Shown: piece after piece, positions 12,301-25,299 of the stretch
Position numbering within the stretch: the first letter of the stretch is position 1
How the letters are laid out: every line of letters starts with the position of its first letter
From: Monosporascus cannonballus
Taxonomy: Eukaryota; Ascomycota; Sordariomycetes; Xylariales
DNA: 64,000 bases
Assembly: GCA_004154925.1 (NCBI GenBank)
Contig: QJNS01000136.1
Location: 1-64,000, forward strand
Direction: 5' to 3'
Program-made: the position numbers and the translations under genes
Notes under the pieces: model-generated
What the model saw: the letters and a program-made list of their open reading frames with translations, nothing else
Told to the model about the DNA's origin: nothing
Database searches by the model: none

Positions 12301-15000
12301 CTTTATAAATACGTTAAAAAATATTAACAAAGCAAAATGGTTTATTATATTTGATTTCCGAAACGGATATTACTGTATTAAAATAATCAAAAAAAAATGG
12401 AAAACGGTATTTAAAATAATATATGGATTTTACGAATACAAAATAATGCTTATAGGATTTATTAATATTCCCGCCAGTTTTTAACGCCTAATAATAATTA
12501 CGTTCAAAAAATTTCTGGACAAATTTATTTTCGTTTATCTTGACGATATCCTTATTTATTCCGAGACTTTGAAAAAATACAAAAAGTATATCGCCTAAGT
12601 GCTTTAAATGTTAAATAAAACAAATATCCGAATTAACCCGGCCAAAAATATATGGCATACGTAAAAACTGGACTTTTTGGGATATACTTTTATTCCCGGC
12701 CAAATTTAGATTTAACGTTTTAAGATAAAAGCAATTAAGGATTAACTTATCCTTAATAAGGTAACCGTTATAAATATTTAACAAATTTTAGGATTTACGG
12801 GTTATATATACAGCTTAATTAAGAAATACAGAGATATTATCAGGTTATTAACGAAACTTATTACTAAGGAATACGTCGGAAAAAAATTCGAACTCCTAGA
12901 GGAAATAAAAAAAATATTCCGGAAATTAAAAAAAGTAATTACTAATAAATTAATAATAAAAATGCCAAATTTAAATAAAAAAAAACGATTAAAAACAAAT
13001 ACTTTAAAATACGCCCTAGGTACAGTTTTAAAATAACAAAAAAATAACGGCAAATAATATTTAATGGTTTATTATTTAAAAATACTTCGAAACGCAGAAT
13101 TTAAATACCAGATTTACGATAAAAAGCTATTAGCAATTATTAACGTTTTTAAGGAATAAAAACTTTTCCTTAACGGAACGAAAAAACTTTTCGATATTTA
13201 TTCTAATTACAAAAACCTTATTCGATTTATAAAAATTTAAGAATTAAATAAATAACATAAAAGATAAATAATTTTTCTATTCAGATTTAATTTTAGGATA
13301 TATTATATTAAAGGAAAAAAAATATCCAAGCGGATATTTTTAATTATAAAAGAAATTACGATTCCAAAATCTCTAAAAAAAATATATAAATATTATAATA
13401 TAACAAAAATAGTACCGTAAATTATATGAAATAATAAAAATATTAACGCCCGAATTTTTAATACGGTTCCGAAATTCTTACGATACGGAAAAATAAAAAA
13501 AATTTAGTAATTAAAAAAATAACCAAAAAATTAGTTATTGTATTATAGTAAAATTTATGTTCCTAAGGAATAATAGGAATAATTTGTAAAGGAATTTCAT
13601 AAAAACTTATTATATGGATATTAAGGAATTTTTAAAATTATTAGACGGCTATAAAAACGATATAATTTTCCAAAGTTACGCCATATAATTAAGAAAGTAA
13701 TTAAGGATTATAACGTTTATAATAAGGCCAAAATAATACGCTATAAACCTTACGGGTTATTATAACCCATTAATATTCTTAACAAAGTATGGAATATTAT
13801 AATTTGGGATTTTATTATTAATTTATTACCATCCAAAAACCTAATTACCGGAATCGAATACGACAGAATATAGGTAATTATTAATAAATTTATTAAGTAT
13901 GGGTATTTTTTATTTTTCAAAGGAAATATAATGGCAAAATAATTAGCCTATATTTTTATCAAATATTATTTCGATAAATACGGAATACCAGAAAAAATTA
14001 TTTCCGACAGAAATATGTTATTTATTTCGAAATTCGGTATTAGCTTTTTTAAATAGATAAATGTTAAATTTAAGTTCTTAATAGCATATTATCCTTAAAC
14101 GAATGGCCAAACCGAAAAATTAAACCAGATTTTGGAATAATATTTTCGGAATTATGTTAATTATTAATAAAATAATTAGGTAAAACTTTTACCATTAGTA
14201 CAGATTGCTTATAATATTTCCGTTAACGGGGATATAGGCGTATTTCCTTATACGGCTATATACGGATACGATGCAAAAGTAGAACGACTTAAATAACCGC
14301 TTAACAAGGCACCAAAAATTATTACGATTACCCCAAAAACAAAGATATTAACGATAAAAATCAAAATAATTTAAGCCCGTTTCCAAAACGAATTACGATT
14401 TTTTTAATAACGGATAACCCAATATTACAATAAGAAAAAAATTAAAGGATTAATTTTAACGAAAGGAAATAAGGTTTACTTATTACGCCAAAAATAAAAC
14501 GTAACCTCGAATATCTTACAGATCAAAATAAAAAGACCTAGCGATAAGCTCGATTTTAAGAAGTTTGGCCTATTTAAGGTTAAAAAAGCTATTTCCAGGA
14601 TTAACTACCGACTGTCGTTACTTAAAAACATAAAAATATACCCTATCTTCCATATCTTTTTGCTTAAACCAGCACCTAAGAACGCCCCGTTAAAAATAGA
14701 CCTAAAATTCGAAAAAGATTTAAACGAATACGAAATTAAACGAATACTGAATTCCAAAATGATTAAAAATAAAATCTAATACCTAATTAAATAAAAAAAA
14801 TATTTATATAAAAAAATACGTAAAAACTATTTAATTATTTAACGAATATAATAAACCAAATTAAGATATTTTACCGCCAAAATCCTAACTAATTATTTCT
14901 AATACGGCTAAAATTATAAGTAATAACGGTTCCCTATTTAAATTAACCTTTACGGCGCTTTAATCGAAAAAAGTAAATACCTTTATTAACGTATTTAATT
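9390..15000 (+). pseudogene. A1 gag-pol relic
   Basis: Dead gag-pol of a Ty3/gypsy element, readable through many stops. The gag zinc knuckle (codons at 10485, 10494, 10509, 10524) keeps exact CX2CX4HX4C spacing but all four ligands read Tyr. The reverse transcriptase core keeps FDFRNGYY and an intact YLDDILIYS (YLDD at 12536-12547). RNase H follows (about 13000-13250, including YALGTVLK). Integrase shows an HHCC-type start (about 13585-13660), WDFI (about 13808), ISDRN (about 14000-14013) and NGQTEKLNQ (about 14101-14127). FHIFLLKP (about 14650) and a chromodomain-like EYEIKRIL...YLIKWK-type segment (about 14727-14900, Trp codons now stops) end the frame. A chromodomain would have targeted integration to heterochromatin. 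The same order recurs in A2 and A3. Confidence 0.88.
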
Positions 15001-15548
15001 TTGAAGCAAATTATGTTTGCTCCTTTTTTTACGATCCTTTTCCGTATTTAATTTTTTTCGTTTTTCCAGTTTATTTATGTTTTTAAACCCTTTTTAAATA
15101 AACGACACCTTTTTGGAATATAATTATTCAAATTGACGATCTAACCGAACGATATAATTAAATAATTTTTGGAGCTGTTAAATAACTAGACGTTTTTTTT
15201 GGTTTATCCGGAACTTGTTGGCCCGGATATTTTTAAGCAATAAAAGCGAAATATGGTTCCTATCGCAGGATTAAATATTAACCGCCAAATAGTTCTAATA
15301 ATTCTTTTAACTTTTTAATATTTTACAAAAAAACTTTTTTTCGAAATAACGTATATACGGCATAATTTCGAAACCAAATTAAAAGATTAACTTAATTAAT
15401 TCGTAATAATTTTTAATAAAAGATTTAAGGCGTTTTCGAAATCTGTCCGATATAATTAAATATAATATTATAATACAAAAAAGGAAAATAAGTTAAGGAT
15501 TTATTTTTTTTATCTTTGGGGATAAAAATCCTAAAAAGGAAGGAATAA

Positions 15549-15975
15549 TATTACGTTCAGAAAGGATTCCATTAGGCCTAAAGGAGGCCCAGGAAGTTAA
15601 AAACGTTCGGAATCTCCACCTCCTATCGGATAAACCTCGGGTTTCTGTCAATTTCTAAAGATACCAGAAAACTTATGGACAATAAATACCATAATTTCTC
15701 GTAATCCCCAGAGACCATAAAAGACATAAAGGATAAAAAGGATATATAAGGTTTGGATCTTTTATGTAAATAGCATTTACTTAATTTCGTTCCTTAGTTA
15801 TTAATCTAAGCTTTTAACCAAAGGTAATTATACCGTTCTTTAATTAAAAAAGGAATACCTTAAAATTTCCTTAACGAACATACTAAGTTATTCCTCGCCT
15901 TATTGTTACCTGCAAATCAAGACCCTTTTCGGATATTGCTCATACTACCAAGTGGTGTATAACAGGTTCGTTACA
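15549..15975 (+). repeat. A1 3' LTR (427 bp)
   Basis: Starts TATTACGTTCAG (ancestral TGTTACG with G to A) and ends GTTCGTTACA. It is less mutated than the 5' LTR; the TATA-like GGATATATAAGG lies at about 15739-15750. Confidence 0.92.
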
Positions 15976-15980
15976 TATTT

Positions 15981-16041
15981 CTATTAATATAAACCTATAT
16001 CACCTAGGTTTAATAATTGGTTAAATCTTTTAGCCGTTATA
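15981..16041 (+). repeat. B1 5' LTR, second part
   Basis: Continues the B LTR exactly where it breaks at 8735: ATATAAACC...GGTTTAATAATTGGTTAAA...AGCCGTTATA. The last bases are ancestral GTTACA. Joined with 8399-8735 it gives 398 bp. Confidence 0.85.
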
Positions 16042-16052
16042 TATTGCAAATT
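16042..16052 (+). promoter_or_regulatory. B1 primer-binding site, self-priming type (inferred)
   Basis: The 11 bases right after the LTR read TATTGCAAATT. With the two RIP-type changes undone they equal the reverse complement of AGCTTGCAATA, the predicted 5' end of the family B transcript (intact on the minus strand of the solo LTRs at 6665-6675 and 53891-53901). B4 has the equivalent CGTTACAAGCT at 37622-37632. This is the arrangement known for Tf1-type self-priming; it does not start with TGG as a tRNA-type site would. Confidence 0.55.
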
Positions 16053-16331
16053 TTTGTTTAATAATACCGTTAAATTTTAAGTAATACGTTTTTAAGTATT
16101 ATGTCGATTAATGAATAAAAAATTAGTTTTTTAATAAACTCTGAGTTATAATATAAGGTTTAAAAATTTAAAAAATAAATTTAACGGTTAATAAATTAAA
16201 TAGCAATTATTTTAATCCGTATTATTATACCAAAGCATAAGGTTAAAAAACCTTAATTTTATAATAAAAAAAGCGTTTAAAATTTTCTTATTTAGGTACG
16301 AACATATTTCCGATTTCAAGATTTAAATAAA

Positions 16332-16762
16332 TGTAACGAACTTATTATACATCCACCCGGAGGTATAAGCAATATCCGAAAAGGGTCTTGATTTGCAGGT
16401 AATAATAAGGCGAAAAATGATTTAGTATGTTCGTTAAGGAAATTTCAAGGTATTCCTTTTTTAATTAAAAAACGGTATAATTACTTTTGGCTAAAAGCTT
16501 AAATTAATAATTAAGGAGCGAAAAATTAAGTAGGTAATTATTTACATAAGAAATCCAAACCTTATATATCCTTCTTATCCTTTATATTTTTCATGGTTTC
16601 AGGAGATCTTAAGAAACCATGGTATTTATCGTTTACGAATTTCTTGGTATCTTTGGAAATTAACAAAAACCTAAGGTTTATCCGATGGAAGGTAAAGATC
16701 CTAAACGTTTCTAATTTTCTAGGCCTCCTTTAGGCCTAATAAAATCCCTTTTGAACGTAATA
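16332..16762 (-). repeat. A2 3' LTR (431 bp)
   Basis: Plus-strand ends TGTAACGAAC and GAACGTAATA; reverse complement of the A1 LTR. Confidence 0.9.
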
Positions 16763-16899
16763 TTATTCCCTTTTTTCTAGGATTTTTGTTTTTAAAAATA
16801 AAAAAAAATAAATCCTTAACTTTTTTTCCTTTTTTATATTATAGCATTATATTTGATTATATCGGATAAACCTTAAAAACGTATTAAATTTTTTATTAA

Positions 16900-19800
16900 A
16901 AATTATTACGAATTAATTAAATCGATTTTTTAATTTGGTTTCGAAATTATATTATATACGTATTATTTCGAAAAAAAACTTTTTTACAAAATATTAGAAA
17001 ATCGAAAAAATTATTAAAACTATTTAGCGGCTAATATTTAATTTTGCAATAAAAACCATATTTTGTTTTTATCGCTTAAAAATATCCGGGCCGAAAAATT
17101 CCGGATAAACCGAAAAAAAAAACGTTTAATTATTTAATAATTCCAAAAATTATCTAATTGTATTATTCGGTTAAATCGTTAATTTAAATGGTTATATTCC
17201 AAAAGGATATTATTTATTTAAAAAAAGTTTAAAAATATAAATAAATTAAAAAAGCGAGAAAAATTGGATACGGAAAATGATCGTAAAAAAAAAAGCCAAC
17301 ATAACTTATTTTAAAACTAAATACGTTAATGGAAGTATTTATTTTTTTCGATTAAAATGCCGTAAGGGTTAATTTAAATAAGGAACCGTTATCGCTTACG
17401 ACTTTAACCGTATTAAAAACGGTTAGTCAAAATTTTGGCGGTAAAACGTTTTAACCAGGTCCATTATATTTGTTAAATAATTAAGTAATTTCTACGTATT
17501 TTTTTTATATAAATATCCTTTTTATTTAATTAGGTACTGGATTTTATTTTTAATTATTCTGGAATCTAATATTCGTTTAATTTCGTATTCGTCAAAATCT
17601 TTTTCAAATTTTAAATTTATTTCTAACGGGACGTTTTTAAGTGCTAATTTAAATAAAAAAAATGTGGAAAATAAGGTATATTCTTATGTTTTTGGGTAAC
17701 GATAATTAGTAATTAATTTTGGAAATAACTTTGTCAATTTTAAATAAGCTAAGCTTTTTAAAATCGAACTTGTTATTAGGTTTTTTTATTTTAATTTATA
17801 AGATATTCGAAATTACGTTTTGTTTTTGGCGTAATAAGTAAACCTTATTTCCTTTTATTAGGATTAATCCCTTAATTCTTTTTTTATTATAATATTAAGT
17901 TATTTTTCGTTAAAAAAACTTTAGCTTATCGTAAAAACGAACTTAAATCGTTTTAATTTTTATTATTAATATTTTTGCTTTTAAGATAATTATAATAATT
18001 TTTGGTACCTTATTAAGCAGTTATTTAAATTATTTTGTTTTTATATTGTATTTATATATAATAATATAAGGAAATACGCCCATATCCTTATTAATAAATA
18101 TGTTATAAATAATTTATGCTAGCAATAAAAGTTTTACCCCATTATTTTGCTAATAATTAACATAATTTTAAAAATATTGTTCCAGAGTCTGGTTTAATTT
18201 TTCGGTTTGGCCATCCGTTTAGAGATAATATGCTATTAAGAGCTTGAATTTGATATCGATTTATTTAAAAAAGCTGGTACCGAATTTTAAGATAAATAAC
18301 GTATTTCGGTTTAAAACGATTTTTTCAAATATCCTATATTTATCAAGGTATTATCTAATAAAAACGTAAGCTAATTATTTTGCCGTTATATTTTTTTTAA
18401 AAGGTAAAAAGTACCTATATTTAATAAATTTATTAATAATTACTTATATTCCGTCGTATTCGACTTTAATAATTGGGTTTTTAAATAAAGGTAAACTAAT
18501 AATAAAGTCCTAAGTTATAATATTCTATACCTTATTAGGAATATCGGTAAATTATAATAGCCCGTAAGGCTTATAACATACTGCCTTAGCCTTATTACAA
18601 ACGTTACAATTTTTAATAATTATTTTAACTATACGGCGTAATTTAGGGAAATCGTATTTTTTTTGCAGCTATCGGGTGGTCTTAAAAATTTCTTAATATC
18701 TATGTAATAAGTCCTTATAAAATTCCTTTACTAATTGTTCTTATTAATCTTTAGGAACATAAATTTTGCTATAATATAATAGCTAATCTTTTAGTTATTT
18801 TTTTAATTACTAAATTTTTTTTTGTTTTTTTATATCATAAAAATTTCGGAACCGTATTAAAAGTTCGGTAGTTAATTTCTTTATTATTTCGCATAAATAT
18901 ATTATTCCGTCCTTATTATATTATAATATCTGCATATTTCTTTTGGGGATTTTAAAATCGTAATCTCTTTTGCAATTAAAAATATCCGCCTGGATATTTT
19001 CTTTTCCTTTAATATAATATATTTTAAAATTAAATCTGGACAAAAAAATTTATTATTTTTTATGTTATTTGTTTAATTTTTGGGCTTTTATAAATCGTAT
19101 AAGATTTTTGTGATCAAAATAAATATCGAAAGGTTTTTTTACTCCGTTAAAAAAAGTTCCTATTCCTTAAAAGCATTAATAATTATTAATAGCTTTTTAT
19201 TATAGATTTAATATCGGAATTTTATATCTCGGAATATTTTTAAGTAATACGTTATTAAATATTATTTGCCGTTATTTTTTTGTTATTCCAAAATTACGCC
19301 TAGGGCGTACTTTAAAGCATTTATCTTTAGTCGTTTCGTTTTATTTAAATTTGATATCCTTACGATAAATTTACTGGTAATTGCTTTTTTTAATTCCCAA
19401 AATGTTTCTTTTATTTTCTCTGAAAATTCGAATTTTTTCCTAACGTATTTCTTAATAGTAAGTTTCGTTAAAAGCTTAATTATATCTTTATATCTCTTAA
19501 TTAGGCCGCGTACGTAACCCGTAAATCCTAAGATTTATCGGATATTTATAACGGTCGCCTTATTAGGAATAAATTAATCCTTAATTATTTCTAATTTGAA
19601 GCGTTAAATTTGAATTTGGCCTAATATAAAAATAAATCCTAAAAAATCTAATTTCTGGATATGTTATACATTTTTGGCAGGGTTAATTCGAATATTAATT
19701 TTGTCTAAAGTTTTAAGTATTTAAGTGATATGCTTTTTGTATTCCTTTAGAGTTTCGGAATAAATAAGGATATCGTCAAAGTAAACAAATATAAATTTAT

Positions 19801-22800
19801 TTAAGAATTATCGGAAAATAATTATATCCAAACTTTGGAAACTGGCGGGGACGTTAATAAGTCCTATAGGTATTATTCGGTACTTATAAAATCCATATAT
19901 TATTTTAAATGCTATTTTTCATTTTTTTCCTTTGGCCATTTTAATGCGGTAATAGTTATTACGAAGGTTAAATATCGTAAACCATTTAATTTTGCTAACA
20001 ATTTTTTTTAAAATATTCATAAATATTAGGGGATATTTATTTTTAATTATAATATCGTTTAATTATTTATAATCGATTACTTTTCGGTAAATAAAATCTC
20101 CGTTTTTATCGATTTTTTATTTGTTATCTTTAATTTTTAATACCATAAGGATTAAATATCTAATAAGGGAGTTAAAAAGTTGGATATATCCTTTTTTCAA
20201 ATCTAATTATATATTTTTCCATAAGGCTTTTAACTTTTTTAAATTTATGTAATAAATTTTGTAAAATTTAAAATAATATTTTTCCTTAATAAATATTCGA
20301 TAGTCCCATTAACCGTATGGTAATAATTTATAATTTTTTTATTCTTAAACAATTTTTTAAATCCTTAATATTTTAATAATATTATAAAGATTTAATTAAA
20401 GATCCGTACTTCCTTAATAACATAATAAATTTTTCGATTATTTTCTTCTAGTACTTTATCTTAAGAAAACGTTCGTTTTTTCTAATTAATCTTTGGGTTG
20501 CTAAAACAAAACCAAGGTATTCCCAAAATAATATCGTATTTAGAGATATCGGCGATGTTTAACAAAACATATTTTTAATATCCCTAAATTTATACCGGGA
20601 GTTTTTCCGTTTTTCGAAAAACTAATCTTTTTTCGTAAATAAACAAGTTGCCATTTACCGTATATAATTTATAAAACTTTAACTTATATCTTTAGGAAAT
20701 CTAATATTTTTTTACTGTAATAAAGGAAATAAAATTATTTTTTGTACCGGAATTAATTATTACTTTAAATATTTTATTGTAATACTAAAAGGAAATTTTA
20801 ATTTAATTACGTATTCCTTTCGTTACTTTATATAAGGTTTTATCGATTAAGGCTTTTCGTTACCTTATTTTCGAAAGCCTTTATAGTTTTTTGATTTCGG
20901 TTAATTTCTGATTTAAGTAAGCTTTTATTTGCGAATTTTCTTAATAATATATTTAATATATTAGTCGTCCTTATACCGGAACCATATTTTCTTGTTATAC
21001 TTATATTAGGGCTTCAAAATATAATTCTTTTCTTAATTTACCCTTTTATTCCGTATTTCCCAAATCATAAGGTTAAAAAGGTAAATTTCCGAAAAAAATA
21101 TTCCTATATCTAGGAATTCGTATTAAATGCAAAATATTAAAAAGTAATATAGGTATTTTTACGATATAGCCTTTTAATTCCGTTTTGATTCGGGATATAA
21201 ATAATAAAACCTAAGGTATTTTGGCTATCGGAGAATTTTAATATATCGGCATTTATCGTTTAATTCGGTAAAAATCTTATTATTTTATCCGGGCCAAAAA
21301 TTATTATTTTTTAAATTTTAAAATAAATAAAATAATCGTCCTAATAATAAATAGTAAAATGCAGTAAATTGTAAGGGTTCGCCGATAATATCTTTTTATA
21401 AATAATATATTTGGGAAATTCGCAAAATTTTAGAAATAATTATCCGTAATTATTAATACTTGGTTAAAATTAATTGTTTTTTATATATATTTTATATTTC
21501 TGGGAATCAAAATAATATTAATATCTTAATTTTATAACTATTCTGGAAACCGTTTATTTTAAATAATACTTATAAATTTTATCCTTAAAATCCTAGCAAA
21601 TAAAATAATTTTCGTACTTTGGGTTATCGTTCTAAATTTAAGTAATTATGGCAATAATAAATTCTGACTGGAAAAAAGTCGAATTAACTTTTTTTTTCTG
21701 CCTTATTATTAATTTCTTATTTAGCCGTTTTGGCTTTTTTTTGGGGTTAAGGAATTTCTCCTTTTTTGGAGTTCCTTTTGGCGGGGGAACGATATTCGTT
21801 TTTAAAATACCCTTTTTTGCCATAATTAAAACATTTTATTTTGGATTTATTTTTCTTAGGTTTTTTCGAAACGGAATTCGCTTTTTTCTAAGGCTTACCC
21901 TTATTTTTTTTTGGTTCGGTTACTAAAGCTTTTATCGTTACCTTATTTATCGGTCTTTTTTTTTAAAATACCGATTAAAAATTTATCGGTCGGTAATAAT
22001 AACTTTATTTATGTATTTTATAAAAGATTTAATTTTAAGTTTTATATATAATTCGTTTTTAATTTAAGGTTTTAAACTATTATAATAAGGATAAAATAAC
22101 GCGTTTTTTAATAAATTCGAAATAATAACCAAACGGTTAAACTTTATCCTTAATTTAAATATTAACTTAATTTAATAAAAAAAATAAAATTACTTAATAA
22201 CGTCCTATTTTTTATCGGAATTACCGAACAAAACGCATATTTTTTCTTTAAAATTTTCGTAATCGCTAAAAATATAATTAATAAAATCCGAAAATTCTTT
22301 TAAATATTTTTTAAAGTATTCCGTCAAAATAAGTTCGAATTATTGGCGAATTTGTCCAATTAATAATTAAAAAATAACTATTATTTTTTGATATTTTTCC
22401 AGCAGAAAGTTTTTATAGAACTTAAGGTAAAACCTTATTTGAACTAAAAATCCATTAAGATTTTTTAATCCGTCGTAAAATTTAAAGGGAATTAGCTTAT
22501 AACCTTTAACGTCTGGTATTCCATAATAACCAGGGGGTAAAATAGCTCCTTCTTATGTCCGAATTACGCCGAACAATAGCAGGGTCAAGGCTTTTTTTTA
22601 CGTTTGCCTTAGGTCCGGCGAAAGGGGTCGATAGCCGGCCCCTTGGCTTCGCCTTTTGAAGGAGCCAAACTAAGGAAAAATTAGCTTTTTTCCTTTTGTA
22701 AACCGAATATTTTCTTTTTTCAGGATTTGGATTTTTGTTATTAAGGCATTTAATTTCTTTTTTGCAATAATTTTTTTTTTTAGTTTTCGGTCCCATATTT

Positions 22801-22950
22801 TTTTTCAACCTTTTCTTTAGCTGCTTTTTTTTCCGATTTTTTTCCCTGGACTTTAATAATATTTTTAAAAGCCGGGGTAAGTTCTTATTTGGGTTACGAA
22901 AATAACAGGTTTCCTTAAAATCAAGTAATAAAGGATGCCATATTATTAAT
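16900..22950 (-). pseudogene. A2 gag-pol relic
   Basis: Minus-strand relic colinear with the A1 gag-pol. The gag zinc knuckle (about 21800-21845) reads C-x2-Y-x4-Y-x4-Y, so one of four ligands survives. Reverse transcriptase reads YFDDILIYSET (YFDD at 19772-19783), so the catalytic Asp pair is intact. Integrase and chromodomain-like segments follow toward lower coordinates (about 18800-17500). Reading frames are broken throughout. A plus-strand open frame at 19266-19517 is its antisense shadow and recurs in A1 and A3 at the same place. Confidence 0.85.
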
Positions 22951-23147
22951 TAATTGAAAAATTTTTTTAATAAAAAATAAATCGTTAAATCTTATTAATA
23001 ATATTTCCTTAATTAATAACGGAAATTATATATGTTATTTATTTTCTGAATATTATTTTATATTATTATTTATATTAAATTTAAAAAATTTTATACCTTA
23101 ATTAAGTAATAAATTATTTGTCGGTTATTAATTAAAAATTATTAAAA

Positions 23148-23576
23148 TATAACAAACTTATTATATATTTATTCGGAAATATAAGTAATATCCGAAAAAG
23201 GTTTTAATTTGCAAATAATAATAAGGCGAAAAATAATTTAATATATTCGTTAAAATAATTTAAAAATATTTTTTTAAATCAAAAAACAATATAATTACTT
23301 TTGGTTAAAAGCTTAAATTAATAATTAAAAAGCGAAAAACTAAATAGGTAATTATTTATATAAAAAACCTAAATCTTATATATCCTTTTTATTTTTTATA
23401 TTTTTCATGGTTTCTGGGGATTTCGAAAAACCATAACATTTATTATCCACGAATTTCCTAATATCTTTAAAAATTAATAGAAACCCAAGGTTTATCCGAT
23501 GGAAGGTAAAGATCCCGAGTATCTCCAACTTCCTGGGCCTCCTTTGGGCCTACTGGAGTCCCTTCTGAACGTAACA
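23148..23576 (-). repeat. A2 5' LTR (429 bp)
   Basis: Plus-strand start TATAACAAAC (ancestral TGTAACGAAC) and end CTGAACGTAACA. The inner half is heavily RIP-mutated, while the outer ~90 bp keeps GC-rich sequence such as TGGGCCTCCTTTGGGCC. Confidence 0.9.
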
Positions 23577-24425
23577 ATAAACTCGTAAATAAAATCTTTA
23601 TTATAATAATCTTTTTTACGAAAAACGCTTTGGATTAATTTAAACCACTTATAAAAATTACTTGAAAAACGTTAAAGCCGATTAAAAAAGTTATTAAGGT
23701 TTTTTTTAAATTACTTAAATTTTTTAAAAAAAATTAAAGGCTAATTTCGAAAGTTTAAATAAAAAAATAAACGGCAACGTAACAAATTTTGCAATTATAA
23801 CAAAAGGGATTTACGTCGAAATATGCTATTAAATTTAAGAATTTTATAGTAAAAACCGGATAAACCGATAACAAAAGTAATAATTTAATCGACATATTCT
23901 ATTAAAAACATAAAGAGTAGCGCTAAAAATAAAATTATTAAAATTAATAACAAAGTTAACGAATAATGTTTAGAAAAAAAATAATACATTTTAAAGTACG
24001 GAAGGTATTTAATAAATCAAGAATTTTTTTTTACTTTACACCATCTAACGCCGAGATTTATAGAATTTAAAATAATTTTAAAAAAGAATTAGAATTAAGT
24101 TAAATGCTTTATTTACAACAAAATATGATATAAAGCTTTATAATATAAAATATTTCGGAAATCTCGTTAAAATAATTAAATACTCGTATTCAAAAAGTAA
24201 TTTATAGAAAATCAAAGAAATAAAGCTAAATTTATTAATCTATTTGAGATTAATTACGTATTAAGTTTATTATAGCGAAAAATCCAATAAAAATAAAACA
24301 AACTTAAAACTTAACTTGAAAAATATTCCGATAATACTAAAGTGTTTTAAAAAATGATTACATAAATATTAAAATTAATTAAATAGCGATTTAAAATAAC
24401 AACTTTATGTAAGATAATAAATAGC

Positions 24426-24614
24426 TGTGAGCTGGAGTAAGGTGATTTCCGACAAGTCGTAAAGCAGATTCCAAAAAGTGAATATATTAGGTTATTTCCA
24501 TCTAACTTTTCATATTAGCTGCCAGATAGTAAATTTATATTAGTAAACAAGTCGATAACTAATTAGTAGCTGGTCGGTTACCAACCTTATTTTTATAAAG
24601 GCTATATTCTTATA
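24426..24614 (-). repeat. C1 3' LTR (189 bp)
   Basis: Plus-strand start TGTGAGCTGG, end ATTCTTATA (ancestral CTCACA). Aligns along its whole length with 31551-31739. Confidence 0.88.
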
Positions 24615-25299
24615 ATTACTTCCTTTTATAAAATTATTAATCTTTAATAGCATTATTATTAATTTAATATAACGCGTTTTGCAAATCTGATTACGTATAT
24701 TTGTCGATAATGTATTATTATATTATATTATAAATATTACCGTAATAATTAATACGTACCATATTGCGTAATTAATTATACTCCGGCTAATTTCTTATTA
24801 TAATCCGTTTTTTAACCCTATTTTGTTTATCTTTTTTTCTCCTTTACGCTTATATCTTTATTCCTTTTATATACGCGTTTCGTTCGGTTTTTCGTTTTTC
24901 TTTATTTTTATTTCGCGTTTTCCGTTTATTTTGCGTATTATCTTCGTTCGCCATATTTTTTTCTCGTAAAAAGTTCTAAAAAATAGTACTTTAATATTAA
25001 TAACGATTGAGATTTTTTCCAACGTTATTCTCTTAATTGTAACAGTAAAATAAATATTAATCGCATTACGAGCAATAATAAACCGTATTATATTTACGTA
25101 ACACAGTATTATTTCGATTACGCTCCGATTTATATTTAGGTTTCGGGTACCTTAAGTTACGTCGTAACTAATTATTATTATAAAATTTCGCGCAATACAT
25201 AATTATTCTTAATATTATTAATATTATTATTCAATTTTCGTTTAAATTTCGATTATCCTTAAAGGTGCCTCCCAGATAATTTCTTAATTGGGTACTGAT

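Larger units (their letters stand above)
8736..15975 (+). mobile_element. A1: family A Ty3/gypsy chromovirus-type retrotransposon, RIP-degraded
   Basis: 7240-bp element in plus orientation, with both LTRs and a 5-bp target-site duplication (CATTT 8731-8735; TATTT 15976-15980, differing only by a RIP-type C/T change). LTR ends are TGTTACG...GTTACA. A polypurine tract (AAAAAGGAAGGAATAA) lies just before the 3' LTR. The internal order is gag, protease region, reverse transcriptase, RNase H, integrase, chromodomain. It is inserted in the B1 5' LTR. It is inactive: stops are everywhere. Confidence 0.92.
16332..23576 (-). mobile_element. A2: family A retrotransposon, minus strand, RIP-degraded
   Basis: 7245-bp element with both LTRs and a perfect 5-bp target-site duplication ATAAA (16327-16331 and 23577-23581). 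It is inserted in B1 gag. A purine-rich tract (minus strand) precedes the 3' LTR at 16763-16790. The internal gag-pol is colinear with A1. Confidence 0.92.
8399..24425 (+). mobile_element. B1: 5' part of a family B Ty3/gypsy element, split by A1 and A2
   Basis: Surviving pieces: 5' LTR 8399-8735 plus 15981-16041 (398 bp once A1 is removed, equal to the B4 LTRs), a primer-binding site 16042-16052, and gag at 16101-16331 plus 23582-24425. A1 inserted in the LTR and A2 in gag. The right end at 24426 abuts element C1. The pieces beyond C1 (B2) have a different LTR subtype, and the outer flanks do not match (CTAAT before 8399, AATTG after 35643), so B1 and B2 are probably remains of two different insertions. 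Confidence 0.75.
16101..24425 (+). pseudogene. B1 gag relic, interrupted by A2
   Basis: Starts ATGTCGATTAATGA, matching the B4 gag start at 37682. It runs to the FRFQDLNK region at 16331, is broken by A2 (16332-23576), and resumes at 23582 with a retrotransposon gag-like helical region (FGLI...YLKNVKA...LKANFESLN, RIP-degraded) and a weak zinc-knuckle-like cysteine stretch near 23797. Frame is lost after about 24000. Compared with B4 the middle part diverges, so it belongs to another B subfamily. Confidence 0.6.

Noticed and set aside
19266..19517. 83-codon plus-strand frame, with homologs at 41877-42128 (+) and 12802-13053 (-)
   Set aside because: All three are antisense to the RNase H/connection region of family A pol at the same element position; the repeat of the frame reflects element homology, not a gene.
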